Below, one piece after another: positions 33,463-42,024 of a stretch of DNA of 64,000 nucleotides (within the stretch, counting starts at the first letter, position 1; every line of letters begins with the position of its first letter). Origin of the DNA: JAHIQC01 sp964565645 (GTDB taxonomy: Bacteria; Actinomycetota; Coriobacteriia; Anaerosomatales; JAHIQC01). The notes under the pieces were generated by a model. It did not search any database and was not told the origin of the DNA. It worked only from the letters and a program-made list of their open reading frames with translations. The stretch is taken from assembly GCA_964565645.1 (NCBI GenBank), contig CAZMFQ010000002.1, forward strand, positions 186,001 to 250,000. The letters are read 5' to 3'. Both the position numbers and the translations under genes were made by a program.

Positions 33463-34521
33463 ATGAACACAAGAGCATCCCATCGTGGTTTCGCGAGGAC
33501 GGCCCTGGTGGCACTGATGCTCGCGGCCCTGATGGTGTTACCGGGCTGCGCACTGGCCGAGTCCATCGGCTCGCGCTCAGCGGGAGGCGACGGATCCACA
33601 GGAATCGCTATCGCCCCCTCGCCGCCCGAGATGGGCGCCGCCGACTCCGCGGCCAAGAACAGCCAGGAGAGTCTCGCCTACGATGCCGCCCCCTCGACCG
33701 AAGCGCAGAACCTGACGGCTGTCGGCGCCGACGCGGCGGCCGTGCCTTCCGCGGAACGACTCGTGGTCCGATCCATGGACGTCAGACTCAAGGTGGATGA
33801 TGTCGAATCAGCTGCGATCGCCGTCCGCAAAGCGGCGGAGAAGCGCAAGGGCATCGTGGTGGACTTCCAGGTCAGCACGGATGACGGCGTCCCAGTCTAC
33901 CGTCCCTATGCCGAAGGCGACGCGCTCGCCGACGGGACCGCGCTGGCCGGATACATCACGGTCCGCGTGCCCGCCGATCAACTGACCTCCTTCAGCGAGG
34001 AGATCGCCGGTCTCGGAAAGGTGCTCCGGCAGGCGGAGAACGAGCAGGACGTCACCCAGGAGCATGTCGATCTCAAAGCGCGTCTCGTCAACCTGCAGGC
34101 GACCGAGGCTCGATTGAGGGAGTTCTTCGACAAGGCCAAGAACGTGACCGAGATGCTCGCGATCGAACAGGAACTCTCGCGTGTCCGTGGCGATATCGAG
34201 TCGCTGCAGGCGCAGATCGCCTACCTGGAGCGTCAGGCCGCGATGTCGACCGTCACGATCGAACTCACGGGTCCCGCACCGATCGTTCAGCCCGCGGGCG
34301 AGGACTGGGGGTTCGCCGAGGCGCTTCGTCAGTCACTCCGAGGCTTCGTGGGCACGATCAACATCCTGATCGTACTGGCGGGCACACTCGCTCCGCTGCT
34401 CATCATCGGCTACCTGGTGTTCCTTGTGGTCCGCAGCCTCGTACGCAGACGTCGCGAGCGCCGGACGGATCCGAGCGCGACTGACCCCTCGATCGACGAA
34501 AGCGCTTCCCCGACGCCATAG
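33463..34521 (+). CDS. DUF4349 lipoprotein
   Basis: A 352-residue exported protein. The signal peptide ends in a lipobox (VLPGC, cysteine near residue 27). A Ser/Ala-rich linker leads to the DUF4349 domain, starting around ERLVVRSMDVRLKVDDVESAAIAV. It includes the typical VRVPADQLTSFSEEIAGLGKV, a long coiled coil (ARLVNLQATEARLREFF...LSRVRGDIESLQAQIAYLERQ) and one C-terminal membrane helix (about 300-325) with a basic tail. DUF4349 proteins have no settled role. ATG 33463 is eight bases after AAGGAGG; a GTG one codon earlier is possible. It stands alone on the plus strand. Confidence 0.87.
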   Translation: MNTRASHRGFARTALVALMLAALMVLPGCALAESIGSRSAGGDGSTGIAIAPSPPEMGAADSAAKNSQESLAYDAAPSTEAQNLTAVGADAAAVPSAERLVVRSMDVRLKVDDVESAAIAVRKAAEKRKGIVVDFQVSTDDGVPVYRPYAEGDALADGTALAGYITVRVPADQLTSFSEEIAGLGKVLRQAENEQDVTQEHVDLKARLVNLQATEARLREFFDKAKNVTEMLAIEQELSRVRGDIESLQAQIAYLERQAAMSTVTIELTGPAPIVQPAGEDWGFAEALRQSLRGFVGTINILIVLAGTLAPLLIIGYLVFLVVRSLVRRRRERRTDPSATDPSIDESASPTP

Positions 34522-34548
34522 GATCACACGCGACACCGTTGAGACGGC

Positions 34549-34842
34549 CTACGCCGAAGGCGGAGCCTCCCCGGGGCCACCATGGGGAGGCTCTGTCTGC
34601 GCCACCGCGGAATCATCGCGTCGACGCCCGGCGACGTACGCAAGCGCCAGATAGCCGAGGAACACGAGGATTCCTGCGAGAGCCGGGACTACGAGCAGCT
34701 CACTGACCACATCGAGACCCTGAGCACCTGGCGCTCCGGAGGCGCCGACGACGCTGAGCCACGCACCCGCCGCGGTGCCGAGTGCGACGCCCACAGCCCA
34801 CGTCGAGGCCCAGAACACGCGCGATCCGGCAGGTGCCGTCAC
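34549..34842 (-). CDS. small two-helix membrane protein at the end of the nucleoside-importer operon
   Basis: A 97-residue protein of unknown function. It has two hydrophobic segments (about 10-32 and 45-70), then a short basic stretch (GRRRDD) and a Pro/Gly/Glu tail. The start is GTG 34842, four bases after the permease stop, with GAAGGG eight bases upstream. Its position as last gene of the importer operon suggests co-expression, not necessarily a transport role. Confidence 0.6.
   Translation of the reverse strand: MTAPAGSRVFWASTWAVGVALGTAAGAWLSVVGASGAPGAQGLDVVSELLVVPALAGILVFLGYLALAYVAGRRRDDSAVAQTEPPHGGPGEAPPSA
34563..34593 (+). terminator. possible terminator after the DUF4349 gene
   Basis: A 10-base-pair stem GAGCCTCCCC / GGGGAGGCTC with an 11-base loop, followed on the plus strand by TGTCTG. 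It overlaps the 3' end of the convergent small gene. The T-content is poor. Confidence 0.4.
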
Positions 34843-34846
34843 GCGA

Positions 34847-35800
34847 TCAGCCCTTCTCGTACGGCACGCCGACCGCAGCCGGGGCCACCGCACGGCCCAT
34901 GACGCCGGCGAGGACGACGACCGTCAGGATGTAGGGAAGCATGAGGAAGAACTGAGAGGGTATCGTGATGATCTCGCGCAGAAGCTGCAGTTTGATCTGG
35001 AGCGCATCCGCGAAGCCGAACAGCAGCGACGCCAGATACGACCCAATGGGGGTCCACCTGCCGAAGATGTTCGCGGCCAACGCGATGAAGCCGCGCCCGT
35101 TGGTCATGCCGTCCGTGAACGATCCGACCTGCTCGAGCGAGAGGTTGGCGCCGGCGAGCCCGCCGAGCGCACCGCTCATGAGAACCGCCACGTAGCGACC
35201 GCGCACGACTGAGATTCCCACGGTGTCCGCAGCGCGCGGGTGCTCACCCAAAGCACGGAGCCGGAGTCCCCACCTGGTGTTGAACATCGCCCATTGGCCG
35301 ACAAGCGCGATCACGATCGCCATGTACACGATCGGCGTGTAGCTCAGGAACACGGTCTCCACCCATCTCCAGACCTCGCCCATCGCGCCGCCGGTGGGGC
35401 CTGCGATATCGAAGACAGGCTGCAGGCGCGTGACCGGATCGGTGGTGCCGGGACGGCCGAAGATGACCTCCATGAAGAAGCCGGTCAGACCGGCGGACAG
35501 GATGTTGATCGCGGTGCCGGAGACCACCTGGTCGGTCTTGAGGTTGATCGAGGCAAACGCATGCAAGGCGGAAAGCAGCATGCCGGACAGCACCGCAACG
35601 GTCACGCCGATCCACGGACTGCCGGTCAATGCGGTACCGACGACCCCCATGAACGCGCCGAAGAGCATCATCCCCTCGAGCGCGATGTTCACGACACCGC
35701 TGCGTTCACAGATCGCACCACCGATACCCGCAAGGGCGAGAGGCGTCGCGATGCGGACCGCCGAGGCGAAGAGATCGGGAGTGATGATGTCACTGAACAC
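34847..35800 (-). CDS. nucleoside ABC importer permease (second permease)
   Basis: A 317-residue BPD_transp_2 (RbsC-like) permease with eight or more helices. Segments RIATPLALAGIGGAICERSGVVNIALEGMML and GVAVIVGAL-type loops match BMP-family nucleoside importers; the cytoplasmic loop GLRLRALGEHPRAADTVGISV is the ATPase-contact region. GTG at 35800 overlaps the first permease gene by 11 bases. With the BMP lipoprotein and double ATPase next door, nucleoside uptake is the likely job, the substrate being inferred only from family. Confidence 0.9.
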   Translation of the reverse strand: MFSDIITPDLFASAVRIATPLALAGIGGAICERSGVVNIALEGMMLFGAFMGVVGTALTGSPWIGVTVAVLSGMLLSALHAFASINLKTDQVVSGTAINILSAGLTGFFMEVIFGRPGTTDPVTRLQPVFDIAGPTGGAMGEVWRWVETVFLSYTPIVYMAIVIALVGQWAMFNTRWGLRLRALGEHPRAADTVGISVVRGRYVAVLMSGALGGLAGANLSLEQVGSFTDGMTNGRGFIALAANIFGRWTPIGSYLASLLFGFADALQIKLQLLREIITIPSQFFLMLPYILTVVVLAGVMGRAVAPAAVGVPYEKG

Positions 35801-36890
35801 CTTCGACCTCCCCTCTCCTGAACGGGCGCAATATGAGGTGAGCGAGCTGCTCGGCGGCCACGAGGAAGATCACGAGGCCCTGGATGATGAGGATGACCTT
35901 CTGCGGTACGTCCGCCTCCAACTGCATGGTGCCGGCCCCCGCTGAAAGGGCGCCGAACAGGATCGCGGCCGGGATGATCCCGAGCGGGTTGTTCTTGGCG
36001 AGGAGTGCGACCGCGATGCCGGTGAAGCCGAAACCGGACGAGAACTGGTCGAAGAGTTTGTAGTGCACACCCATGACCTCGGTGGCGCCGGCCAGACCGG
36101 CCAGACCGCCTGAGATGCACAGGGACTTGACGGTCGTGGCGGCCACGGAGATGCCGCCGGTCTCAGCGGCGAACAGGTTGAAGCCGACCGCGCGGGCCTC
36201 GTAGCCGAGCGTGGTGTACTTGAGCAACCACCACATGACCGCAGCGAGCACGATGCCCACGATGAAACCGAGATGCACGCGTGAGTCGGCGAGGAACGGC
36301 AGCATCTCGTGGAGCTTGGGAAGCGTCGACTCGACGGGCAACTGGACGGTCTGCGGGATCTGTCCCGGGTTCTTGAGCGGGCCTGTCACGACCCAGGAGA
36401 CGAAGTACCGAGCGATGTATGTGAACATCATCGTCGTGATGACCTCGTGGGCGCCGACACGTGCCTTGAGCAATGCAGGAATGAACGCCCATGCCGCTCC
36501 GGCAAGCGCGCTTGCCACGAGCAAGAGCACGATGCTTATCGGGCGCGGCATACCCGCAAGGAGCAGTCCGAGCCAGGCCGCCATCAGTCCACCCATGAAA
36601 AGCTGGCCTTCGGCGCCGATATTGAACAGGCCGGCCCGGAAACCGTACGCGACCGCCAGTCCCGTGAACATGAGCGGGGTCGAGCGCAGCAACGTCTCAC
36701 CGAACTGGCGCCCGCTGCCGAACGCCCCTTTGAACAAGGCGGAGAACGCGGCGATCGGGTCGTACCCGACTGCGGCGATTATGGCCGAGCCGATGAGCAG
36801 TGCGATCGTGACGGACACGAGCGGCGTGGCGACCTGCTCTGCCACGTTGCGCAGGAGTGCCCCGCGCTTCTCGTTGGCAGGAGTGCTCAC
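35790..36890 (-). CDS. nucleoside ABC importer permease (first permease)
   Basis: A 366-residue membrane permease partner. Typical segments are LRSTPLMFTGLAVAYGFRAGLFNIGAEGQLFMGG and KYTTLGYEARAVGFNLFAAETGGISV. It has about nine or ten hydrophobic helices. GTG at 36890 overlaps the ATPase stop (GTGA), indicating coupled translation. Confidence 0.9.
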   Translation of the reverse strand: MSTPANEKRGALLRNVAEQVATPLVSVTIALLIGSAIIAAVGYDPIAAFSALFKGAFGSGRQFGETLLRSTPLMFTGLAVAYGFRAGLFNIGAEGQLFMGGLMAAWLGLLLAGMPRPISIVLLLVASALAGAAWAFIPALLKARVGAHEVITTMMFTYIARYFVSWVVTGPLKNPGQIPQTVQLPVESTLPKLHEMLPFLADSRVHLGFIVGIVLAAVMWWLLKYTTLGYEARAVGFNLFAAETGGISVAATTVKSLCISGGLAGLAGATEVMGVHYKLFDQFSSGFGFTGIAVALLAKNNPLGIIPAAILFGALSAGAGTMQLEADVPQKVILIIQGLVIFLVAAEQLAHLILRPFRRGEVEGVQ

Positions 36891-38443
36891 CGGTCCACCT
36901 CCGCTCCGGGAACGGCGCCTTCTCCCGCGCCGGAGGCGACGCCGCCGGTCATGTAGAAGCCGAGATCCTCGTCCGTGGCCTCCCCGGCCTTGAACTCGCG
37001 GACGATCCTGCCCTCATACATCACCAGTATCCGGTCGGCCAACGATTGCACCTCTTCCAGTTCGAGAGAGAACAGCAGGACTCCCTTGCCGGTGTCCCGC
37101 TCCTGAAGGATCCGCGAATGGACGAACTCGATAGCACCCACGTCCAGACCACGCGTCGGTTGAGCTGCGATGAGGACCTTGGGGTCGCGGCCCACCTCCC
37201 GCGCGAGCACGACCTTCTGCTGGTTGCCGCCCGAGAGGGTCTTCGCCAGCACGTGGATCGACGGCGTGCGGATATCGAAGTCCTTGACCCGCTGCGTCGT
37301 GACCTCGCTGATCGCGCCCGGGTCCATCACCCCGTGCTTCGCGTAGGGCGCAAGGTGATGGTCACCGAGGATCATGTTCTCGGCGAGGTCGAAATCCAGG
37401 ACCAGGCCCCTCCGGTGTCTGTCTTCCGGTACATGAGAGAGGCCCGCCTCGATGGTCTTGTGCGCCGAGGCGTGCGTGATGTCCTCGCCTTCGAGGGCGA
37501 TCGAGCCGCTCGCCACGTGGCGAAGTCCCGTGAGCGCCTCGATGAGTTCCGTCTGGCCGTTGCCCGAAACGCCGGCGACAGCCAGGATCTCTCCGGCGCG
37601 GAGTTCGAAGCTGACGCCCTTGACCGCCTCAAGCTTCCTGTCGTCAAAGACCTGAAGATCGGTGACCTTCAACAAGGAAGCACCCGGCGTCGATGGCTGC
37701 TTCTCGACGCGAAAGACCACTTCGCGACCGACCATGAGCCGCGCCAGACCCGCGGTATCCGTCTCAGCCGGCCTGACCTCGCCGACGACCCGCCCGTCAC
37801 GCATGACGACGACCCTGTCCGCGACGGACATGACCTCTTCGAGCTTGTGCGTGATCAACACGACGGAGAGCCCCTGGTCGACCAGAGAGCGGACCACGCC
37901 GAAGAGTTCCCGCACTTCCTGCGGGGTCAGAACAGCGGTGGGCTCGTCGAGGATGAGCAGCCGGGCGCCGCGGTAGAGCGCCTTGAGGATCTCGACACGC
38001 TGCTGCATGCCGACCGAGAGGTCCCGAACGACGGCATCGGGATCGACAGCCAGTCCGTACTTCTTGGATATCTCAAGAACATCACGCTTCGCCGTGGCGA
38101 AGTCGATCGCAATGCCGCGGGTGGGTTCGTTGCCGAGAACGATGTTCTCCGTCACTGTGAGCGGTTCGACCAGCATGAAATGCTGATGGACCATCCCGAT
38201 CCCCAGATCGATCGCATGTTTCGGCGAACGGATCTGCACCGGGACGCCCTCTACGAGCACTTCTCCGCCATCGGCGGACAACAACCCGTAGACGACGTTC
38301 ATGAGGGTCGACTTCCCTGCGCCGTTCTCCCCGAGAAGGGCGACGATCTCGCCCTCGTGCAGGGCGAGCGAGACCCTGTCGTTGGCGAGGACTCCTGGAA
38401 AGCGCTTGGTGACTTCACGGAGTTCGAGCAGCGGTGCGGACAT
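36887..38443 (-). CDS. nucleoside ABC importer, double ATP-binding protein
   Basis: A 518-residue protein with two fused ABC domains, like the sugar/nucleoside importer ATPases. The first half has Walker A GENGAGKST (about 37-45), signature LSVGMQQRVEILKAL and Walker B LLILDEPTAVLT. The second half has the degenerate GVSGNGQTEL in place of a full Walker A, then signature LSGGNQQKVVLAREV. This asymmetry is normal in the family. The gene is separated from the BMP gene by a hairpin terminator that should lower its expression relative to the binding protein. Confidence 0.94.
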   Translation of the reverse strand: MSAPLLELREVTKRFPGVLANDRVSLALHEGEIVALLGENGAGKSTLMNVVYGLLSADGGEVLVEGVPVQIRSPKHAIDLGIGMVHQHFMLVEPLTVTENIVLGNEPTRGIAIDFATAKRDVLEISKKYGLAVDPDAVVRDLSVGMQQRVEILKALYRGARLLILDEPTAVLTPQEVRELFGVVRSLVDQGLSVVLITHKLEEVMSVADRVVVMRDGRVVGEVRPAETDTAGLARLMVGREVVFRVEKQPSTPGASLLKVTDLQVFDDRKLEAVKGVSFELRAGEILAVAGVSGNGQTELIEALTGLRHVASGSIALEGEDITHASAHKTIEAGLSHVPEDRHRRGLVLDFDLAENMILGDHHLAPYAKHGVMDPGAISEVTTQRVKDFDIRTPSIHVLAKTLSGGNQQKVVLAREVGRDPKVLIAAQPTRGLDVGAIEFVHSRILQERDTGKGVLLFSLELEEVQSLADRILVMYEGRIVREFKAGEATDEDLGFYMTGGVASGAGEGAVPGAEVDR

Positions 38444-38496
38444 CTTGGATGACTCCCCGTCCCTGTTCGGCCGCGCGCGGCCGGGTCTGCGAAGAA

Positions 38497-38530
38497 GGGC
38501 GGCCGGTCCGCTCTCGCGTTCCGGCCGCCC
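38497..38530 (-). terminator. hairpin between the BMP lipoprotein gene and the ATPase gene
   Basis: Minus-strand stem GGGCGGCCGG / CCGGCCGCCC with a 14-base loop followed by TTCTTCG. It lies in the 116-base gap and probably acts as a partial terminator, making more binding protein than transporter. Confidence 0.65.
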
Positions 38531-38559
38531 TGTCGTTCGTGATCAGATCACAGTGGTTC

Positions 38560-39648
38560 CTAGAGTTCGGAGCGCGAAGCGGGGACCTTGACGCTGCCAT
38601 CGAGGACAGCCGCACGCGCTGCTTCGACCGCGTCCTTGATGTCCTGCGACACCTTGCTCTCGAAATCATGGAACGGGGCGATGCCGACGCCGTCCTCGGC
38701 AAGGCCGAACTCGACGTTCTGGCCACCCTCGAACGTGCCGTCGACGATCTGCTTGATCGTCTCGAACACCGCGTTGTCGACGCGCTTGACCGCTGAGGTC
38801 AGCATGACGTCACCGGAACCGGGGACCGTCTCATACTGGTCCGCGTCAACACCGATGAACAGAGCGCCCTTCTCCTGGCACGCGGTGATGGAACCGAGGC
38901 CCGTGAGACCGGCGGCTGCGAACACGACGTCCGCGCCCTTCTCGATCTCGGAAAGGGCGAGTTCCTTGCCCTTGGCCTGGTCGTCGAAGCTACCGGCGTA
39001 CAGGGAGATGACCTCCACATCGGGGTTGACCGACTTGGCGCCGGCGATGAAGCCGACTTCGAACTTCTCGACCGGCGGGATGTCCATGCCACCCACGAAG
39101 CCGATCACGTTCTTGTCGTTGATGCGGGAGTCCAGCGCCTTGTCCTTCGTGGCCAGACCAGCTACCACGCCTGCGAGGTACGCGGCCTCGTTCTCCTTGA
39201 ACAGGAGACCGGCGGTGTTCGCGGGAGGCGCCGGATAGAACTGGTCGATTCCGCCGAAGGTCACGTCCGGATACTCGCCTGCGGTCTGCGTCGTGGTGTC
39301 GGTCATGAGGAAGCCGACGGTGAAGATCGCGTTGTAGCCGGCGCCCGCAAGCTGATCGATGTTGGGACGGTAGTCTGCGATCTCATTGGACTCGAGAGCC
39401 TTGATCTCGACTCCCAGTTCCTTCTGTGCACGCTCAAGACCGGCGTACGACATGTCGTTGAACGACTTGTCGCCCAGTCCACCGACGTCGGTCACCATAG
39501 CGGCCTTGATGTCGGACTTGGGGGTATCGGTACTGCCGGTGTCGGTACCCGTATCCTTGCTGCTGCTGCAGCCTGCGATGAGGGCCCCGACCATGGCGAT
39601 GGCCAGAAGCAGTGCCAGTACCTTGCGGATCCTACCGTTCACACGCAT
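38560..39648 (-). CDS. BMP-family nucleoside-binding lipoprotein
   Basis: A 362-residue lipoprotein with lipobox LIAGC (Cys27) and a Ser/Asp/Thr linker. The BMP/Med domain follows: AAMVTDVGGLGDKSFNDMSYAGLERA, then IGFVGGMDIPPVEKFEVGFIAGAKSVNPD and GADVVFAAAGLTGLGSITACQEKGALFIGVDADQY. BMP proteins bind purine nucleosides and hand them to the permeases encoded downstream. The ATG at 39648 sits right behind GAGGAGGAGG; a GTG two codons later is also well spaced. It is first in the importer operon. The 133-base region upstream shows no convincing promoter to my eye. Confidence 0.93.
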   Translation of the reverse strand: MRVNGRIRKVLALLLAIAMVGALIAGCSSSKDTGTDTGSTDTPKSDIKAAMVTDVGGLGDKSFNDMSYAGLERAQKELGVEIKALESNEIADYRPNIDQLAGAGYNAIFTVGFLMTDTTTQTAGEYPDVTFGGIDQFYPAPPANTAGLLFKENEAAYLAGVVAGLATKDKALDSRINDKNVIGFVGGMDIPPVEKFEVGFIAGAKSVNPDVEVISLYAGSFDDQAKGKELALSEIEKGADVVFAAAGLTGLGSITACQEKGALFIGVDADQYETVPGSGDVMLTSAVKRVDNAVFETIKQIVDGTFEGGQNVEFGLAEDGVGIAPFHDFESKVSQDIKDAVEAARAAVLDGSVKVPASRSEL

Positions 39649-39781
39649 CCTCCTCCTCGGACTCCTGATGCAGTTACCTTCGGTACCTATTCATCCTACA
39701 CCGAACCCAATGGCACCTCTAGCGATACTTCCCCTACTTGGGGCCGGAACAGACCGCGAAACGGCACTCGTTTCCCACGGC

Positions 39782-40687
39782 TCAGCGAACCCGAGCGCGC
39801 GGATGCGTCGACAGATACTCCTCACGCAGGTGGTGCCTGTCGACATGCGTGTAGACCTGCGTCGTGGAGATGTCAGCGTGACCGAGTATCTCCTGCAGGA
39901 CACGCAGGTCCGCGCCGCCCTCGAGCATATGCGTCGCGTAGGAGTGCCGCAGCGTATGAGGGTGGACCTGCAGACCCGAGCGACCCCCGTACTTGCGAAC
40001 GATCCCGAAGATCGACTGACGCGTGAGTCGACCCCCGTGGAGGTTCAGAAACACGGCGGTCGGATCCTGCTGACGTGACCGACGCTTCGGGCGCAGGAAC
40101 GGGCGCCCGTGTTCGAGGTACTCGCGAAGGGCCCGAGCCGCTGCGCCGCCGACAGGAACATCGCGCTCCTTGCCGCCCTTGCCGAACACACGCATGAAAC
40201 CCTCGGAAAGGTCGATGTCGCCGGTGTCCATACCGGTGAGCTCGCTCACGCGGAGCCCGCATCCGTACAACACCTCAAGGATCGCCCGGTCGCGCAACCC
40301 GTCGGGTCCCTCCGGGAAGGGCTGGGAGAGCATACGCTCGGCTTCGTCGATGCTGATGACGTCGGGCAGTCGCTCGGGGACCTTGGGCAAGGGGATGCGT
40401 GCGCTTGGATGGTTCTCGGTAAGTCCCTCGCGGACCAGGAACTTGTGGAAACTCTTGACCGCCGCCAGTTTGCGCTCGACGCTGCTCGGGGCCAACCCGC
40501 GTTCACGACACGCCGCCACGAACGCGGTGACGTCCTCGCGGGTCACTGCATCCGCGGTCAGGACACCCCTCGCCTCAAGGACAGCGAGGTACTCGGCGAG
40601 GTCTCGACGATACGCGTCGACCGTGTGCGGAGAAGCGCCGCGCTCCACGGCAAGATGTGCGATGAACTCCTCGGCGTGTCGTCTCAT
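39782..40687 (-). CDS. xerD: site-specific tyrosine recombinase XerD type
   Basis: A 301-residue recombinase of the kind that resolves chromosome dimers. The N-terminal SAM-like DNA-binding part (1-95) begins MRRHAEEFIAHLAVERGASPHTVDAYRRDL. The catalytic residues are Arg146 (GCGLRVSEL), Lys170 (FGKGGKERDVP), His244 and Arg247 (PHTLRHSYATH), His270 (ILGHADISTTQ) and nucleophile Tyr279. The spacing matches XerD closely. I use ATG 40687; earlier in-frame codons lack a ribosome site. Its housekeeping neighbours and length argue against a phage integrase. No dif-like site was identified. Confidence 0.92.
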   Translation of the reverse strand: MRRHAEEFIAHLAVERGASPHTVDAYRRDLAEYLAVLEARGVLTADAVTREDVTAFVAACRERGLAPSSVERKLAAVKSFHKFLVREGLTENHPSARIPLPKVPERLPDVISIDEAERMLSQPFPEGPDGLRDRAILEVLYGCGLRVSELTGMDTGDIDLSEGFMRVFGKGGKERDVPVGGAAARALREYLEHGRPFLRPKRRSRQQDPTAVFLNLHGGRLTRQSIFGIVRKYGGRSGLQVHPHTLRHSYATHMLEGGADLRVLQEILGHADISTTQVYTHVDRHHLREEYLSTHPRARVR

Positions 40688-40722
40688 ACGTCCGATTATC
40701 CTGATTCCGCCCGGGAACGGAA

Positions 40723-40744
40723 GTGGCCGCCCGAAGGCGGCCAC
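40723..40744 (-). terminator. terminator after ald
   Basis: Minus-strand stem of 9 base pairs, GTGGCCGCC / GGCGGCCAC, with the very stable TTCG loop, followed by TTCCGTT. It lies 24 bases after the ald stop. Confidence 0.65.
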
Positions 40745-40767
40745 CGTCACTGCTTGGAAGACGATGC

Positions 40768-41883
40768 TCAGCCGAGGAGCTGCTCGAGCGGGGTGTACTC
40801 AAGGCCGTGCGCCTCGGAGACGGGGGCGTAGGTGATCTTACCCTCGAGGACGTTGACGCCCTTGGCGAGCGCTGCGTCGTCCTTGACGGCCTGACGCCAG
40901 CCCTTGTCGGCGATCGCGAGGCCGTAGCGCAGGGTGGCGTTGGTCAGCGCGAGGGTCGAGGTGTTGGGCACAGCGCCCGGCATGTTCGCGACACCGTAGT
41001 GGAGCACGTCGTCGACGAAGTAGGTTGGATCGGCATGCGTCGTGGGCTTGGTGGTCTCGATGCAGCCACCCTGGTCCACGGACACGTCCACGAGCACCGC
41101 GCCCTTCTTCATGGTCGGAAGCATGTCGCGCGTGACCAGATACGGGGTCTTGGCGCCAGGCAGCAACACCGCACCGATGACAAGGTCCGCCTCGGTCACG
41201 ATCCGCTCGACGTTGTACTTCGAAGAGTACAGGGTGCGGATCCGGTTGCCCCAGATCTCGTCAAGGTAGCGGAGTCGGTCGAGATTGACGTCCATGATCG
41301 TGACGTCCGCACCCATTCCCATGGCGACGTACGCGGCGTTCGTGCCGACCACGCCGCCACCGAGGACGACGACCTTCGCGGGCAGGACGCCGGGGACGCC
41401 GCCCATGAGCACGCCACGGCCGCCGAACGGCTTCTGCAGATACGTCGCGCCCACCTGGGCGGCCATACGACCCGCGACCTCGGACATCGGGGCGAGCAGG
41501 GGCAGCGAGCGGTTGGGCAACTCGACGGTCTCATAGGCGATGCAGACCGCGCCCGAGGCCACGAGGCCCTCGGTCTGGGGCAGATCGGGAGCCAGGTGCA
41601 GATAGGTGTAGAGGATCTGGCCGGGACGCAGGCGCGCGATCTCGACAGCCTGCGGCTCTTTGACTTTGACGATCATCTCCGCGCGGGCGAACACCTCGTC
41701 TGCGGTATCGATCATCTCGGCGCCGGCCGTCACGTACTCCTCGTCAGTGAAGGACGAACCGACTCCGGCGTTCTTCTCGACCAGCACGCTGTGACCGTGA
41801 GCCACGAACTGGGCCACGCCAGCGGGAGTCATGCCGACTCGGAACTCGTTGTTCTTTATCTCCTTGGGTACTCCGACGATCAC
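40768..41883 (-). CDS. ald: alanine dehydrogenase
   Basis: NAD-dependent enzyme converting L-alanine to pyruvate and ammonia and back. 371 residues. The N-terminus is MIVGVPKEIKNNEFRVGMTP, with active-site patterns VEKNAGVGSSFTDEEY and MVKVKEPQ. The Rossmann nucleotide-binding loop is VVLGGGVVGTNAAYVAMGMGADVTIMDVNLDRL, and the C-terminal VDVSVDQGGCIETTKPTTHADPTY signature is present. Start GTG at 41883 behind AAGGAGG. A TACAAT -10 candidate lies about 107 bases upstream (41995-41990, minus). It ends at its own hairpin. Confidence 0.96.
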   Translation of the reverse strand: MIVGVPKEIKNNEFRVGMTPAGVAQFVAHGHSVLVEKNAGVGSSFTDEEYVTAGAEMIDTADEVFARAEMIVKVKEPQAVEIARLRPGQILYTYLHLAPDLPQTEGLVASGAVCIAYETVELPNRSLPLLAPMSEVAGRMAAQVGATYLQKPFGGRGVLMGGVPGVLPAKVVVLGGGVVGTNAAYVAMGMGADVTIMDVNLDRLRYLDEIWGNRIRTLYSSKYNVERIVTEADLVIGAVLLPGAKTPYLVTRDMLPTMKKGAVLVDVSVDQGGCIETTKPTTHADPTYFVDDVLHYGVANMPGAVPNTSTLALTNATLRYGLAIADKGWRQAVKDDAALAKGVNVLEGKITYAPVSEAHGLEYTPLEQLLG

Positions 41884-42024
41884 GAGGTGTCCCTCCTTTG
41901 CTGCGCCGAGCTCACGCGAGCACGGCTTCGGACCGATTCAGGGAGACCGGACAAAGCCGCGCCGGCCGTTCCCGTGGCAAACCTTCAAGATTGTAGTACA
42001 CATGACCCGGTTTGGCGCGACGGA

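Noticed and set aside
36857..38452. Plus-strand ORF of 531 codons opposite the nucleoside-importer ATPase
   Set aside because: Shadow frame with no motif or ribosome site.
39782..40687. Tyrosine recombinase as sign of a mobile element
   Set aside because: Length, catalytic spacing and housekeeping neighbours fit chromosomal XerD; no attachment repeats or phage genes are nearby.
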